Origin: CAYORM01 sp964406375
Lineage (GTDB): Bacteria > Pseudomonadota > Alphaproteobacteria > DSM-16000 > Inquilinaceae
DNA length: 64,000 bases
Direction of reading: 5' to 3'
Assembly (NCBI GenBank): GCA_964406375.1
Contig: CAYORM010000002.1
Location: 1-64,000, forward strand
A program made the position numbers and the translations under genes. A model generated the notes under the pieces. The model saw only the letters and a program-made list of their open reading frames with translations, searched no databases and was not told where the DNA came from. Within the stretch, counting starts at the first letter, position 1. Each line of letters begins with the position of its first letter. This document shows, piece by piece, positions 17,728 through 24,892 of the stretch.

Positions 17728-18750
17728 ATGACCGCCGCCACCGACAGCGCCGCACCGACGCGCCACGGATTGAGAACCCTGCTGATCCGCTCGAACGAGC
17801 TCGGGCTGCTGCTGGTGGTCGCCATCTTCTGCGGCCTGTTCGTCGCCTTCGGCACCAATTTCTTCTCGGTCTTCAACCTCTACTCGCTGGCCCGGGTGCT
17901 GGCGGTCGACATCCTCATCGGCTTCTCGATGATGGTGGTGCTGGCGGTCGGCGGCATGAACCTCGCCGTCGGTTCGATTGGCGTCTGCGGGGCGATGGTT
18001 GCCGGCTGGGTGATGGAGAGCCAGGGCCTGCCGGTGCCGGTGGGCATCGCCGCGGGTCTCGCCGCCGGCGCGCTGCTCGGCTTTTTCAACGGCTTCGCGG
18101 TGGTCCGCTCGGGCGTGTCGAGCTTCGTCGTCACGCTGGGCACGATGAGCGTCTTCTTCGGCGTAATGATCGTGCTGACCGGTGCGGAGGCCTTCCGCAA
18201 CCTGCCTTCGGCGTTCACTGATTTCGGCCGGATGCGCTTTTTCGGCTGGGTGTCCTCGCTGCTGGTCGTCGCGCTCGTCGTCGGCGTTCTGCTCTTCCTG
18301 CTCTATCGCTACACCGCCCTCGGCCGGCAGATGCTGGCGACCGGCGCCAACCCCAAGGCGGCGGAGTTGTCGGGCGTGCCGGTCCGGCGGATCGTCGTGC
18401 TGGCGCATGTGCTGTCCGGCCTGCTCGCGGCGGCGGCAGGCCTCATGGTGTCGACCCGCAACGGCGCGGCGCTCACCAGCCTCGCCGGGCAGATCGGCCA
18501 GGACTGGCTGCTGCCCGCCTTCCTCGCCCCGGTGCTCGGCGGCACGCTGCTGTCCGGCGGCGCCGTCTCGGTGGCGGGCACGGTGCTCGGCGCACTCCTC
18601 GTCAACACCCTCAACACGGGGCTCCGGATGCTCGCCGTCGGCGATTTCTGGATCGAGCTGTTCCTCGGGCTGATCCTTCTGGCCGCCGTGATGCTCGACC
18701 GAGCGCGCAGCGTCTGGGCCGAGCGGCGGCGTTCGATGGGGAGGGACTGA
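17728..18750 (+). CDS. Ribose-type ABC transporter permease
   Basis: A 340-residue inner-membrane protein with eight to ten helices, of the RbsC/BPD_transp_2 family. The marker segments are GGMNLAVGSIGVCGAMVAG, NGFAVVRSGVSSFVVTLGTM and ALGRQMLATGANPKAAELSG. It is followed after 1 nt by a second, different permease, so the channel is probably a heterodimer, unlike the RbsC homodimer. Confidence 0.92.
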   Translation: MTAATDSAAPTRHGLRTLLIRSNELGLLLVVAIFCGLFVAFGTNFFSVFNLYSLARVLAVDILIGFSMMVVLAVGGMNLAVGSIGVCGAMVAGWVMESQGLPVPVGIAAGLAAGALLGFFNGFAVVRSGVSSFVVTLGTMSVFFGVMIVLTGAEAFRNLPSAFTDFGRMRFFGWVSSLLVVALVVGVLLFLLYRYTALGRQMLATGANPKAAELSGVPVRRIVVLAHVLSGLLAAAAGLMVSTRNGAALTSLAGQIGQDWLLPAFLAPVLGGTLLSGGAVSVAGTVLGALLVNTLNTGLRMLAVGDFWIELFLGLILLAAVMLDRARSVWAERRRSMGRD

Positions 18751-18751
18751 G

Positions 18752-19735
18752 ATGGCCGCCCGTCACGAACGGTCCTGGCTCGGCCGCATCATCCGGGCCG
18801 ACTGGTTCGGCCTTGCCGCCATCGTCCTGGTCGGCGGCGCGATCCTGGCGATGGCACGCCCCGTCTTCCTGTCGGAATACAACCTCTACGTCGTCCTCAC
18901 CTCCTTCTCGCTGTGGTCGGTAGTGGCGATGGCGCAGATGGTCACGATCAGCGTCGGGCAGATGAACCTCTCCGTCGGCGCGCTCGGCGGCTTGGTCGGG
19001 ATCGCGGTCGGCGGCATGATCGAGATGTGGGGCATGCCGCTGGTGCCCGCGCTGGCCATCGGTCTCGCGATCGGCCTGCTCGGCGGCTTCGTCAACGGCG
19101 CGCTGACCGTGCGGACGGGCATCAACGGCTTCATCATCACCCTGGCGACCCTCTCCGCCTTCAAGGGCATCAGCTACGGCATCACCGAGAGCCAGCCCTT
19201 CTACGGCATCGGTTCGGCCCTCAAATCCTTCGGCGTCGATCGCTGGGGCCCGGTGCCGGTGCTGATCGTCGTGCCGCTGCTCGTCTGCATCGGCATGTCG
19301 ATCCTGATGCGCCGCACCGTGCTGGGCCGGCACCTGCTCGCCGCCGGCGGCAACACGCAGGCGGCACTGCTCTCGGGCATCCCGGTCAGCCGCACCATCA
19401 TTGCGGCCCATGTCCTGTCGGGCGGCCTGGCGGCGATCGCCGGCATCCTGGCGATGGCCCGGCTGCAGCAGGCGCAGCCGGCGATCGGTGCCGACTGGCT
19501 TATCCTCTCCTTCGCGGCGCCGATCATCGGTGGGGCGGCGCTGGCGGGCGGCCATGTCTCGACGCTGGGCACCTGCCTCGGCGTGCTGCTGATCACGCTG
19601 ATTAACAACGCGCTGGTCTTGATGCAGATCGACCCGTTCTGGGTGCAGGTGGCGCTCGGGGCGCTGATCCTCGGTGCCGTCGGGCTCAACCGCTGGCGCG
19701 AGCAGCGCCGCCCTGGTGAGGCGGTGGCACGATGA
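18752..19735 (+). CDS. Ribose-type ABC transporter permease (second)
   Basis: A 327-residue permease of the same family as its neighbour, with VGQMNLSVGALGGLVGIAVG and VLGRHLLAAGGNTQAALLSG. GGGGAGGG lies upstream of the ATG. It overlaps the ATPase gene by ATGA. Together the two permeases form the membrane channel of the transporter. Confidence 0.92.
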   Translation: MAARHERSWLGRIIRADWFGLAAIVLVGGAILAMARPVFLSEYNLYVVLTSFSLWSVVAMAQMVTISVGQMNLSVGALGGLVGIAVGGMIEMWGMPLVPALAIGLAIGLLGGFVNGALTVRTGINGFIITLATLSAFKGISYGITESQPFYGIGSALKSFGVDRWGPVPVLIVVPLLVCIGMSILMRRTVLGRHLLAAGGNTQAALLSGIPVSRTIIAAHVLSGGLAAIAGILAMARLQQAQPAIGADWLILSFAAPIIGGAALAGGHVSTLGTCLGVLLITLINNALVLMQIDPFWVQVALGALILGAVGLNRWREQRRPGEAVAR

Positions 19736-21321
19736 CGACGGCCGACACCACCGCCGCTTCCGGCACCACCGACCGCGTCGCCGCGCTCGAGATCCGCGGC
19801 GTCTCGAGGAGCTTCCCGGGCGTGAAGGCGCTCGACGACGTCTCGATGCGGCTGATGCCCGGCGAAATTCACGCACTGTTGGGCGAGAACGGCGCAGGCA
19901 AATCGACGCTGATCAAGATCGTCACCGGCGTCCATCGGCCCGATAGCGGCACCATCCTCGTGAACGGCCGGCCGGTCTCGTTCGACACGCCGCGCGACGC
20001 GATCGCCGCCGGCATCAGCGTGGTGCATCAGGAACGCAACCTGATCCGCCGCTTCACCGTGGGCGAGAACATCCTGCTGGAGAGGCTGCCGACCCGCCGC
20101 GGCCTCGTCGACTATGCGGCGATCCACCGCGAGGCGCAGCGCTGGCTCGATGCGCTCGGTCTCGACATCGACCCGCGGACGCCGGTGACCGAGCTGTCGG
20201 TCGCGCAGATGCAGCTCGTCGAGATCACCAAGGCGCTGTCGCTCGAGGCCCGCATCCTGCTGATGGACGAGCCGACGGCCTCGATCACCCCGCATGAGAC
20301 CGAGGCGCTGTTCCGCTTCCTGCGCCGGCTGCGCGACGATGGCGTGACCATCGTCTTCGTCAGCCACAAGCTCGAGGAGGTCTTCGCGCTGTGCGATGCC
20401 GTCACGGTGCTGCGCGACGGCCGCAATGCCTGCCCGAGCCGGCCCCTCGCCGGTCTCGACCGCGCCGGCGTCGTCCGCCTGATGATCGGTCGCGAGGAGC
20501 AGGTCGCGCGTCTCGGACAACGCGCGCAGCCGCCGGGCGAGCCGGCCCTCGAATTGCGCGGCGTGGCGACCGCTGCGGGGCATGAAGCGATCGACCTCAC
20601 CGTCCGGCGCGGCGAGATCCTGGGCCTTTACGGCCTCGTCGGCTCGGGCCGGAGCGAACTCGCCCGCGCCATTGTCGGCGACATCCCGATCACCGCCGGC
20701 AGCGTCCTGGTCGACGGGCGGACGGTGCGCATCCGGCGGCCGACCGAGGCGCTCGAGCGCCATGGCATCGGTTATGTCAGCGAGGACCGCAAGCAGGAAG
20801 GGCTGATCCTGCCCCATTCGGTGAAGCGCAATGTCGGCGTCACCGTCTGGCGGCGGCTGGGTCGCTTCCTCGGCTTTCTCACCGAGGGGCAGGAGAGCCG
20901 CACCGTGAAGCCTTTCGTCGACCGGCTGGAGGTGCGCACCCCGAGCCTCGACCAGATGGTCGGCAATCTGTCGGGCGGCAACCAGCAGAAGGTGTCGGTC
21001 GCGAAATGGCTCGCGGCCGGCGTCCGCACGCTGATCATCGACGAGCCCACCGTCGGCATCGATGTGCAGACGAAATCCTATCTGCACGAGTTGGTCTGGG
21101 AGCTGGCGGGCCAGGGCACGGCGGTGCTGCTGATCTCCTCCGACCTGCCGGAGATGGTGGCCCTTGCCGACCGCGTTGTGGTGATGAAGGGCTTCCGCAT
21201 CGTCGGCGAAGTGCCCAACGACCGCGTCTACGAGACGACCAGCGCCGCGATCATGGACCGTATCCATGCCGATGAGGAACGGCGGGGCGAGGTCCGAGCC
21301 GATGGGGCGGATGCCGCCTGA
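19732..21321 (+). CDS. Sugar ABC transporter ATP-binding protein (duplicated NBD)
   Basis: A 529-residue ATPase of the RbsA/XylG type with two nucleotide-binding domains. First half: Walker A GENGAGKST, a signature-like LSVAQMQLVEITKAL and Walker B ILLMDEPTAS. Second half: degenerate Walker A (GLVGSGRSELARA), signature LSGGNQQKVSVAKWL and Walker B LIIDEPTVGID. The first-domain signature is altered from LSGGQ, as is common in this family. The 3' end overlaps the next (regulator) gene. Confidence 0.94.
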   Translation: MTTADTTAASGTTDRVAALEIRGVSRSFPGVKALDDVSMRLMPGEIHALLGENGAGKSTLIKIVTGVHRPDSGTILVNGRPVSFDTPRDAIAAGISVVHQERNLIRRFTVGENILLERLPTRRGLVDYAAIHREAQRWLDALGLDIDPRTPVTELSVAQMQLVEITKALSLEARILLMDEPTASITPHETEALFRFLRRLRDDGVTIVFVSHKLEEVFALCDAVTVLRDGRNACPSRPLAGLDRAGVVRLMIGREEQVARLGQRAQPPGEPALELRGVATAAGHEAIDLTVRRGEILGLYGLVGSGRSELARAIVGDIPITAGSVLVDGRTVRIRRPTEALERHGIGYVSEDRKQEGLILPHSVKRNVGVTVWRRLGRFLGFLTEGQESRTVKPFVDRLEVRTPSLDQMVGNLSGGNQQKVSVAKWLAAGVRTLIIDEPTVGIDVQTKSYLHELVWELAGQGTAVLLISSDLPEMVALADRVVVMKGFRIVGEVPNDRVYETTSAAIMDRIHADEERRGEVRADGADAA

Positions 21322-22324
21322 CCCCGCAGTCGACGCTGCGCCGCAGGCCGATCGCCGGCCGCTCTATGCGCTGATCGACGAGGCGATCAGCAGGCGCATC
21401 GCGGATGGCACGCTCCCGCCCGGCGGCCTGCTGCGTCCCGCCGTGCTCGCCAATGCCTTCGCGACGAGCCGCGTTCCCGCCCAGATGGCGCTCCACCGCC
21501 TCGCCGCGCGTGGGCTCGTGGCCCGCGAGGAAGGGCGCGGCTGGCGCGTCGCCGGCGGCCGGGGCGGCAGTACCGGCCGCCTGGTCGACACCGCGGCGCT
21601 CGCCCTTACCGAGGCCGAACGCGCGGCGCTCCGCCAGCGCAACTGGCGCGACCGCATCTATGCGGAGATCGAGGAGCAGGTGGCCGGCTGCCTCCTGCTC
21701 GGCCGTTTCCAGATCACCAGCCAAGCGCTCGCGGCGCATTACGGGTTCAGCCGCACGGTCGCGCAGGAATGCATCACCCGGCTCGAACGGGTGGGGATCG
21801 TCCGGCAGGAGGCGAATGGCCGCTGGTCGGCGGGGCCGCTCGACAAGCGGCGCATCGAGGAGCTGTTCGAGCTGCGGCGCATCCTCGAGCCCATCGCACT
21901 CGGCCAATCGACCCTGATCGGCGATCGGGTGCTGCTCGGTCACATGCGGGAGCGTGTGCACGAGGCGGAGGCGACGCAGAAGACTGCCCGCCCGATCCCG
22001 CTGCGCCGGATCGAGGAGGATCTGCACGGGCGGATCGTCCTCGCCTGCCCCAATCGCGAGATGAGGGAGACGCTGCGGCGTTGCCAGCTGCCGCTGTTCT
22101 CGACCTACGTCACCGCGATCGACTTCGCCGACATGCCCGATGTGCGCAACATGCTGATCGCGCATCGTCTCGTCTTCGATGCGCTGCTCGACGGCGATGT
22201 CGCGGCCGCGGCGGATCGTCTGGCCGCTCATCTCGAGGAGGCCCTCGCCGATCTGCCGGGCCGGCTGGCGCGCGTCGATCCCGCCGCGACGCCGATTCCG
22301 GGCTATCTCTCCCCCGTCGACTGA
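21302..22324 (+). CDS. GntR-family transcriptional regulator with two apparent winged-helix domains and FCD domain
   Basis: A 340-residue DNA-binding regulator. Residues about 17-80 read as a GntR winged helix (YALIDEAISRRIADGTLPPG, then SRVPAQMALHRLAARGLVAR). Residues about 115-175 look like a second one (RDRIYAEIEEQVAGCLLLGR, then SRTVAQECITRLERVGIVRQ). A helical FCD ligand domain follows (IEELFELRRILEPIAL). Ordinary FadR-type proteins have one winged helix and about 230-250 residues. Its start lies inside the end of the ATPase gene, so it is co-transcribed and probably controls this operon. The ATG at 21302 or 21311 is possible. Its 3' end overlaps the convergent protease gene by 22 bp. 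Confidence 0.85.
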   Translation: MGRMPPDPAVDAAPQADRRPLYALIDEAISRRIADGTLPPGGLLRPAVLANAFATSRVPAQMALHRLAARGLVAREEGRGWRVAGGRGGSTGRLVDTAALALTEAERAALRQRNWRDRIYAEIEEQVAGCLLLGRFQITSQALAAHYGFSRTVAQECITRLERVGIVRQEANGRWSAGPLDKRRIEELFELRRILEPIALGQSTLIGDRVLLGHMRERVHEAEATQKTARPIPLRRIEEDLHGRIVLACPNREMRETLRRCQLPLFSTYVTAIDFADMPDVRNMLIAHRLVFDALLDGDVAAAADRLAAHLEEALADLPGRLARVDPAATPIPGYLSPVD

Positions 22325-24084
22325 GCCTGACCGAGGGTGCAGATCACCGGGTGGACGAGGCCGCCGATGGCGCGCGCAACCTCGCGCGGCGTCTGCGGCG
22401 TCAAATCCTCGCTGCGTTCCGGCACGATGCCGTTCTCGAGGAGGAAGCTCTCCACCAGTTCAAGACGGATGCCGAAATTGACGTTCTGCGGCAGCGTCCC
22501 CGTGGCGCTGGCGATGAAGGCGTCATCGATGCGCGCCACGACGACGCCGATCAGCCGTCCCGCCTCGTCGAGGACCGGGCCGCCGCTATTGCCCGGCTGG
22601 ATGGCTGCGGAGAGCTGAAAGCGCGACGGATCGTCATCGAGCCCGGCCAGCGCGCTGACGATCCCCTCGGTGATCGTCAGGCTGGTCGAGACGATACCGC
22701 GATAGGGATAGCCGAGCACCGTCACCGGCTCGCCCAGCTCGATGGTGCCGCCGGCGCGCACCGGCACGACCGAGGCGAAGGACACTGGGGTGTCGAGCAG
22801 GGCGAGATCCCGGCGCTCATCGACGGCCCGGATGGTCGCATGGCCGACGCCGCCGATCTCGATCGCCCCGCACCCGGCGATGACATGCGCGCTGGTGAGC
22901 AGGGTGCCGCCGCGATCGATCACGAAGCCGGAGCCCGACGCCTGCTGCGGAAGCCCGAGGACGGAGGGGCCGCCCTGGCGCCCGGCATCGGCGGGCAGCG
23001 GCAAGGCCGGCGGGGGCTCGGCGGCATCCGCCACCGCAGTGTCGGGGACGGTTTCCTCCGATGGAGGCGCGTCCGCTGACATCACGTCCGGCCCCGAGGC
23101 GACCCCGGCGTCCGGAGACGCCGGCGTGCCCTCTAGCGCCGTCCCATCCGGCTCGGCCGCGGCGGTCGCCGCCGGCACCAAATCGCCCGCCACCGGCGTC
23201 GCTGCGCGGTCCATTGCCGCGACCGCACGGGCCACGAGCGGGCCGAGCTGCGGATAGACGCCCGGGGCCAGCGGCGCCCCGCCGAAGGGATAGAAGCTGT
23301 TCGACACGGCGACCGAGATGGGTCCGTAGCGATCGGCCTCCCATGGCGCCCAGAGCAGCTTGTAGCCGCGGATCTCGGCACCGCGCTGCTCATAGCGCTC
23401 GTAGAAGCCGCCGCCCGCCCATTCGCCGGCCAGGATGAAGAGCGGGCCGCGCCGGACGTCGTACAGAATGCGCCGCCCGTCGGACTCGCTGCGCCGCAGG
23501 AGATCGTAGAAGACGTCGATCGCGCCCGGCCGGACATCGCGCAGCCGCATGGTCGACAGGACGCCGCTGCCGATCGGGTCGACATAATCCGTCCCGCCGC
23601 TGTCATTGGGCAGCGCGGCGGTCAGCAGGGCCGCCGGATAGCCGATCGTCAGCTCCGTCTCCGGATCGACGACGGTGCGCCAGCCCAGCCGCGCCTCGAC
23701 GACGAGCCCGTCGGCGAGCAGGTCGACGACCTCGTCCTGGGAGAGCACGCCGCTCTCCGCCCGGCCGGCCGCGCGCTGCCAGGCGGTGATCGCCGCCCGC
23801 GTCCGGTCGCCGAATACGCCGTCAATCCAGCCGTCATAAAGGCCGAGCCAGACGAGAGCACGCTGCACGAGTTCGCGCTCGTCCTCGTTCATCGTTTCTT
23901 CGAAGGCCGCGGCCTCGGCGGCAGGAGGCTGCACCGCGCCGAGCTCGGGCAGGAGCGGCAACGGATCGATGCGGTCGAGCATCTCGACCGCCGGCAGAAT
24001 GGTATGGGGTTCCGCCTCTGCCGCCGTTGCAGGCGGAACGGCAAGGGCAAAGCCGAGGAGCCAGGGGGCGCGGCGGCGCCGCAT
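22303..24084 (-). CDS. Secreted trypsin-like serine protease with peptidoglycan-binding domain
   Basis: A 593-residue exported protein. A signal peptide with a basic start (MRRRRAPWLLG) ends near ATAAEAEP. Residues about 70-125 form a PG_binding_1-like repeat (LVQRALVWLGLYDGWIDGVF, DRTRAAITAWQRA). Residues about 140-290 are a domain I do not recognise, followed by a Pro/Ala-rich linker. The C-terminal S1C-type protease has His in TSAHVIAGC, Asp in RRDLALLD and the nucleophile in QPGNSGGPV. No PDZ domain is seen. The layout suggests a cell-wall-anchored periplasmic or surface protease. The next gene downstream starts its stop 5 nt away, so the two are co-transcribed in the order VOC then protease. 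Confidence 0.88.
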   Translation of the reverse strand: MRRRRAPWLLGFALAVPPATAAEAEPHTILPAVEMLDRIDPLPLLPELGAVQPPAAEAAAFEETMNEDERELVQRALVWLGLYDGWIDGVFGDRTRAAITAWQRAAGRAESGVLSQDEVVDLLADGLVVEARLGWRTVVDPETELTIGYPAALLTAALPNDSGGTDYVDPIGSGVLSTMRLRDVRPGAIDVFYDLLRRSESDGRRILYDVRRGPLFILAGEWAGGGFYERYEQRGAEIRGYKLLWAPWEADRYGPISVAVSNSFYPFGGAPLAPGVYPQLGPLVARAVAAMDRAATPVAGDLVPAATAAAEPDGTALEGTPASPDAGVASGPDVMSADAPPSEETVPDTAVADAAEPPPALPLPADAGRQGGPSVLGLPQQASGSGFVIDRGGTLLTSAHVIAGCGAIEIGGVGHATIRAVDERRDLALLDTPVSFASVVPVRAGGTIELGEPVTVLGYPYRGIVSTSLTITEGIVSALAGLDDDPSRFQLSAAIQPGNSGGPVLDEAGRLIGVVVARIDDAFIASATGTLPQNVNFGIRLELVESFLLENGIVPERSEDLTPQTPREVARAIGGLVHPVICTLGQAQSTGER

Positions 24085-24089
24085 CGCGG

Positions 24090-24533
24090 TCAGTTCTCGT
24101 CTCCCCTCGGCGACGTGCCGGGGCTGATGGACGGGTGACCGGCAATCCCGTCATCGGCCGGGAGATCACCGGGACCGAACAGCACCTCGACATGGTTGCC
24201 GTCCGGATCCCGCAGGTTGAGGCTGTGGCCCCGCCCGCCCGGGACCGCCCGCAGGTGATGCGGGACACCGGCAGCCCGCAGACGCTGGAGCCAACCGGCA
24301 AGACCGGTTGCGCGGAAGGCGAAGTGCTCGACCGGCGGCACCCCCTCGACGCGGCCGGGCTGGCGGGCGACGAGATGAACCGCCGGCAGGCCGCCGCAAT
24401 AGTGCCACGCCCCGTCGAAACCGAAGGGAGGCCGCGGCCCGGCGGGCAGCCCTAGGGTGTCGGCGTAGAAGGCGGACATCTCTGCCAGCCGCGCCGTGAC
24501 AACGTTGACGTGATCGAGGCGCTGGAGCGTCAT
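24090..24533 (-). CDS. VOC-family protein (glyoxalase/bleomycin-resistance/dioxygenase fold)
   Basis: A 147-residue single-domain protein of the vicinal oxygen chelate superfamily: LDHVNVVTARLAEMSAFYAD at the start, HFAFRATGLAGWLQRLRAAG in the middle and RDPDGNHVEVLF at the end, which carries the usual metal-ligand Glu. The activity (isomerase, dioxygenase, resistance) cannot be chosen. It lies upstream of the protease gene with a 5-nt gap. Confidence 0.85.
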   Translation of the reverse strand: MTLQRLDHVNVVTARLAEMSAFYADTLGLPAGPRPPFGFDGAWHYCGGLPAVHLVARQPGRVEGVPPVEHFAFRATGLAGWLQRLRAAGVPHHLRAVPGGRGHSLNLRDPDGNHVEVLFGPGDLPADDGIAGHPSISPGTSPRGDEN

Positions 24534-24658
24534 CGATGGTTCCGGACCGTTCGGCGGCGCCCTGAGAGGGCGCCGCCGCCACCATAGCGCATCGCCCTTA
24601 CGGCCAAAACAATCGACACGATGGTATGTTCCGCGCCCGGTGATTGCGGGCGCGCCGA

Positions 24659-24877
24659 TCAGCCGATCTCGACGACCAGCTCGTCGGCATCGAGACCCTC
24701 GGCCCCCTCGGCCACATGGACAGCGGTGACGGTGCCATCGACGGGCGCCTCGTGCGGCACCTCCATCTTCATCACCTCCATGATGAAGAGCGTGTCACCC
24801 GCCTTCACCGCATCGCCCGGCTTCACCAGCACCTTCCACATATTGCCGGCGGTCTGGGTCCTGATCTCGGTCGCCAT
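24659..24877 (-). CDS. Biotin carboxyl carrier protein (biotinyl/lipoyl domain only)
   Basis: A 72-residue stand-alone biotinyl domain. The biotinylation site is the Lys of EVMKMEVP at about residue 37, with the two flanking beta-hairpins (WKVLVKPGDAVKAGDTLF and GTVTAVHVAEGAEGLDADEL). It is the last gene of a leftward operon with biotin carboxylase and both carboxyltransferase-like subunits, 15 nt after the molybdopterin subunit gene. It should carry CO2 between the biotin carboxylase and carboxyltransferase of this set rather than serve acetyl-CoA carboxylase, whose AccB is about twice as long. Confidence 0.92.
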   Translation of the reverse strand: MATEIRTQTAGNMWKVLVKPGDAVKAGDTLFIMEVMKMEVPHEAPVDGTVTAVHVAEGAEGLDADELVVEIG

Positions 24878-24892
24878 GATGTCCTTTTCTCC

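Noticed and set aside
19201..21267. A 688-residue open frame opposite the sugar permease/ATPase genes
   Set aside because: It spans two real genes on the opposite strand and has no recognisable domain; typical antisense openness at high GC.
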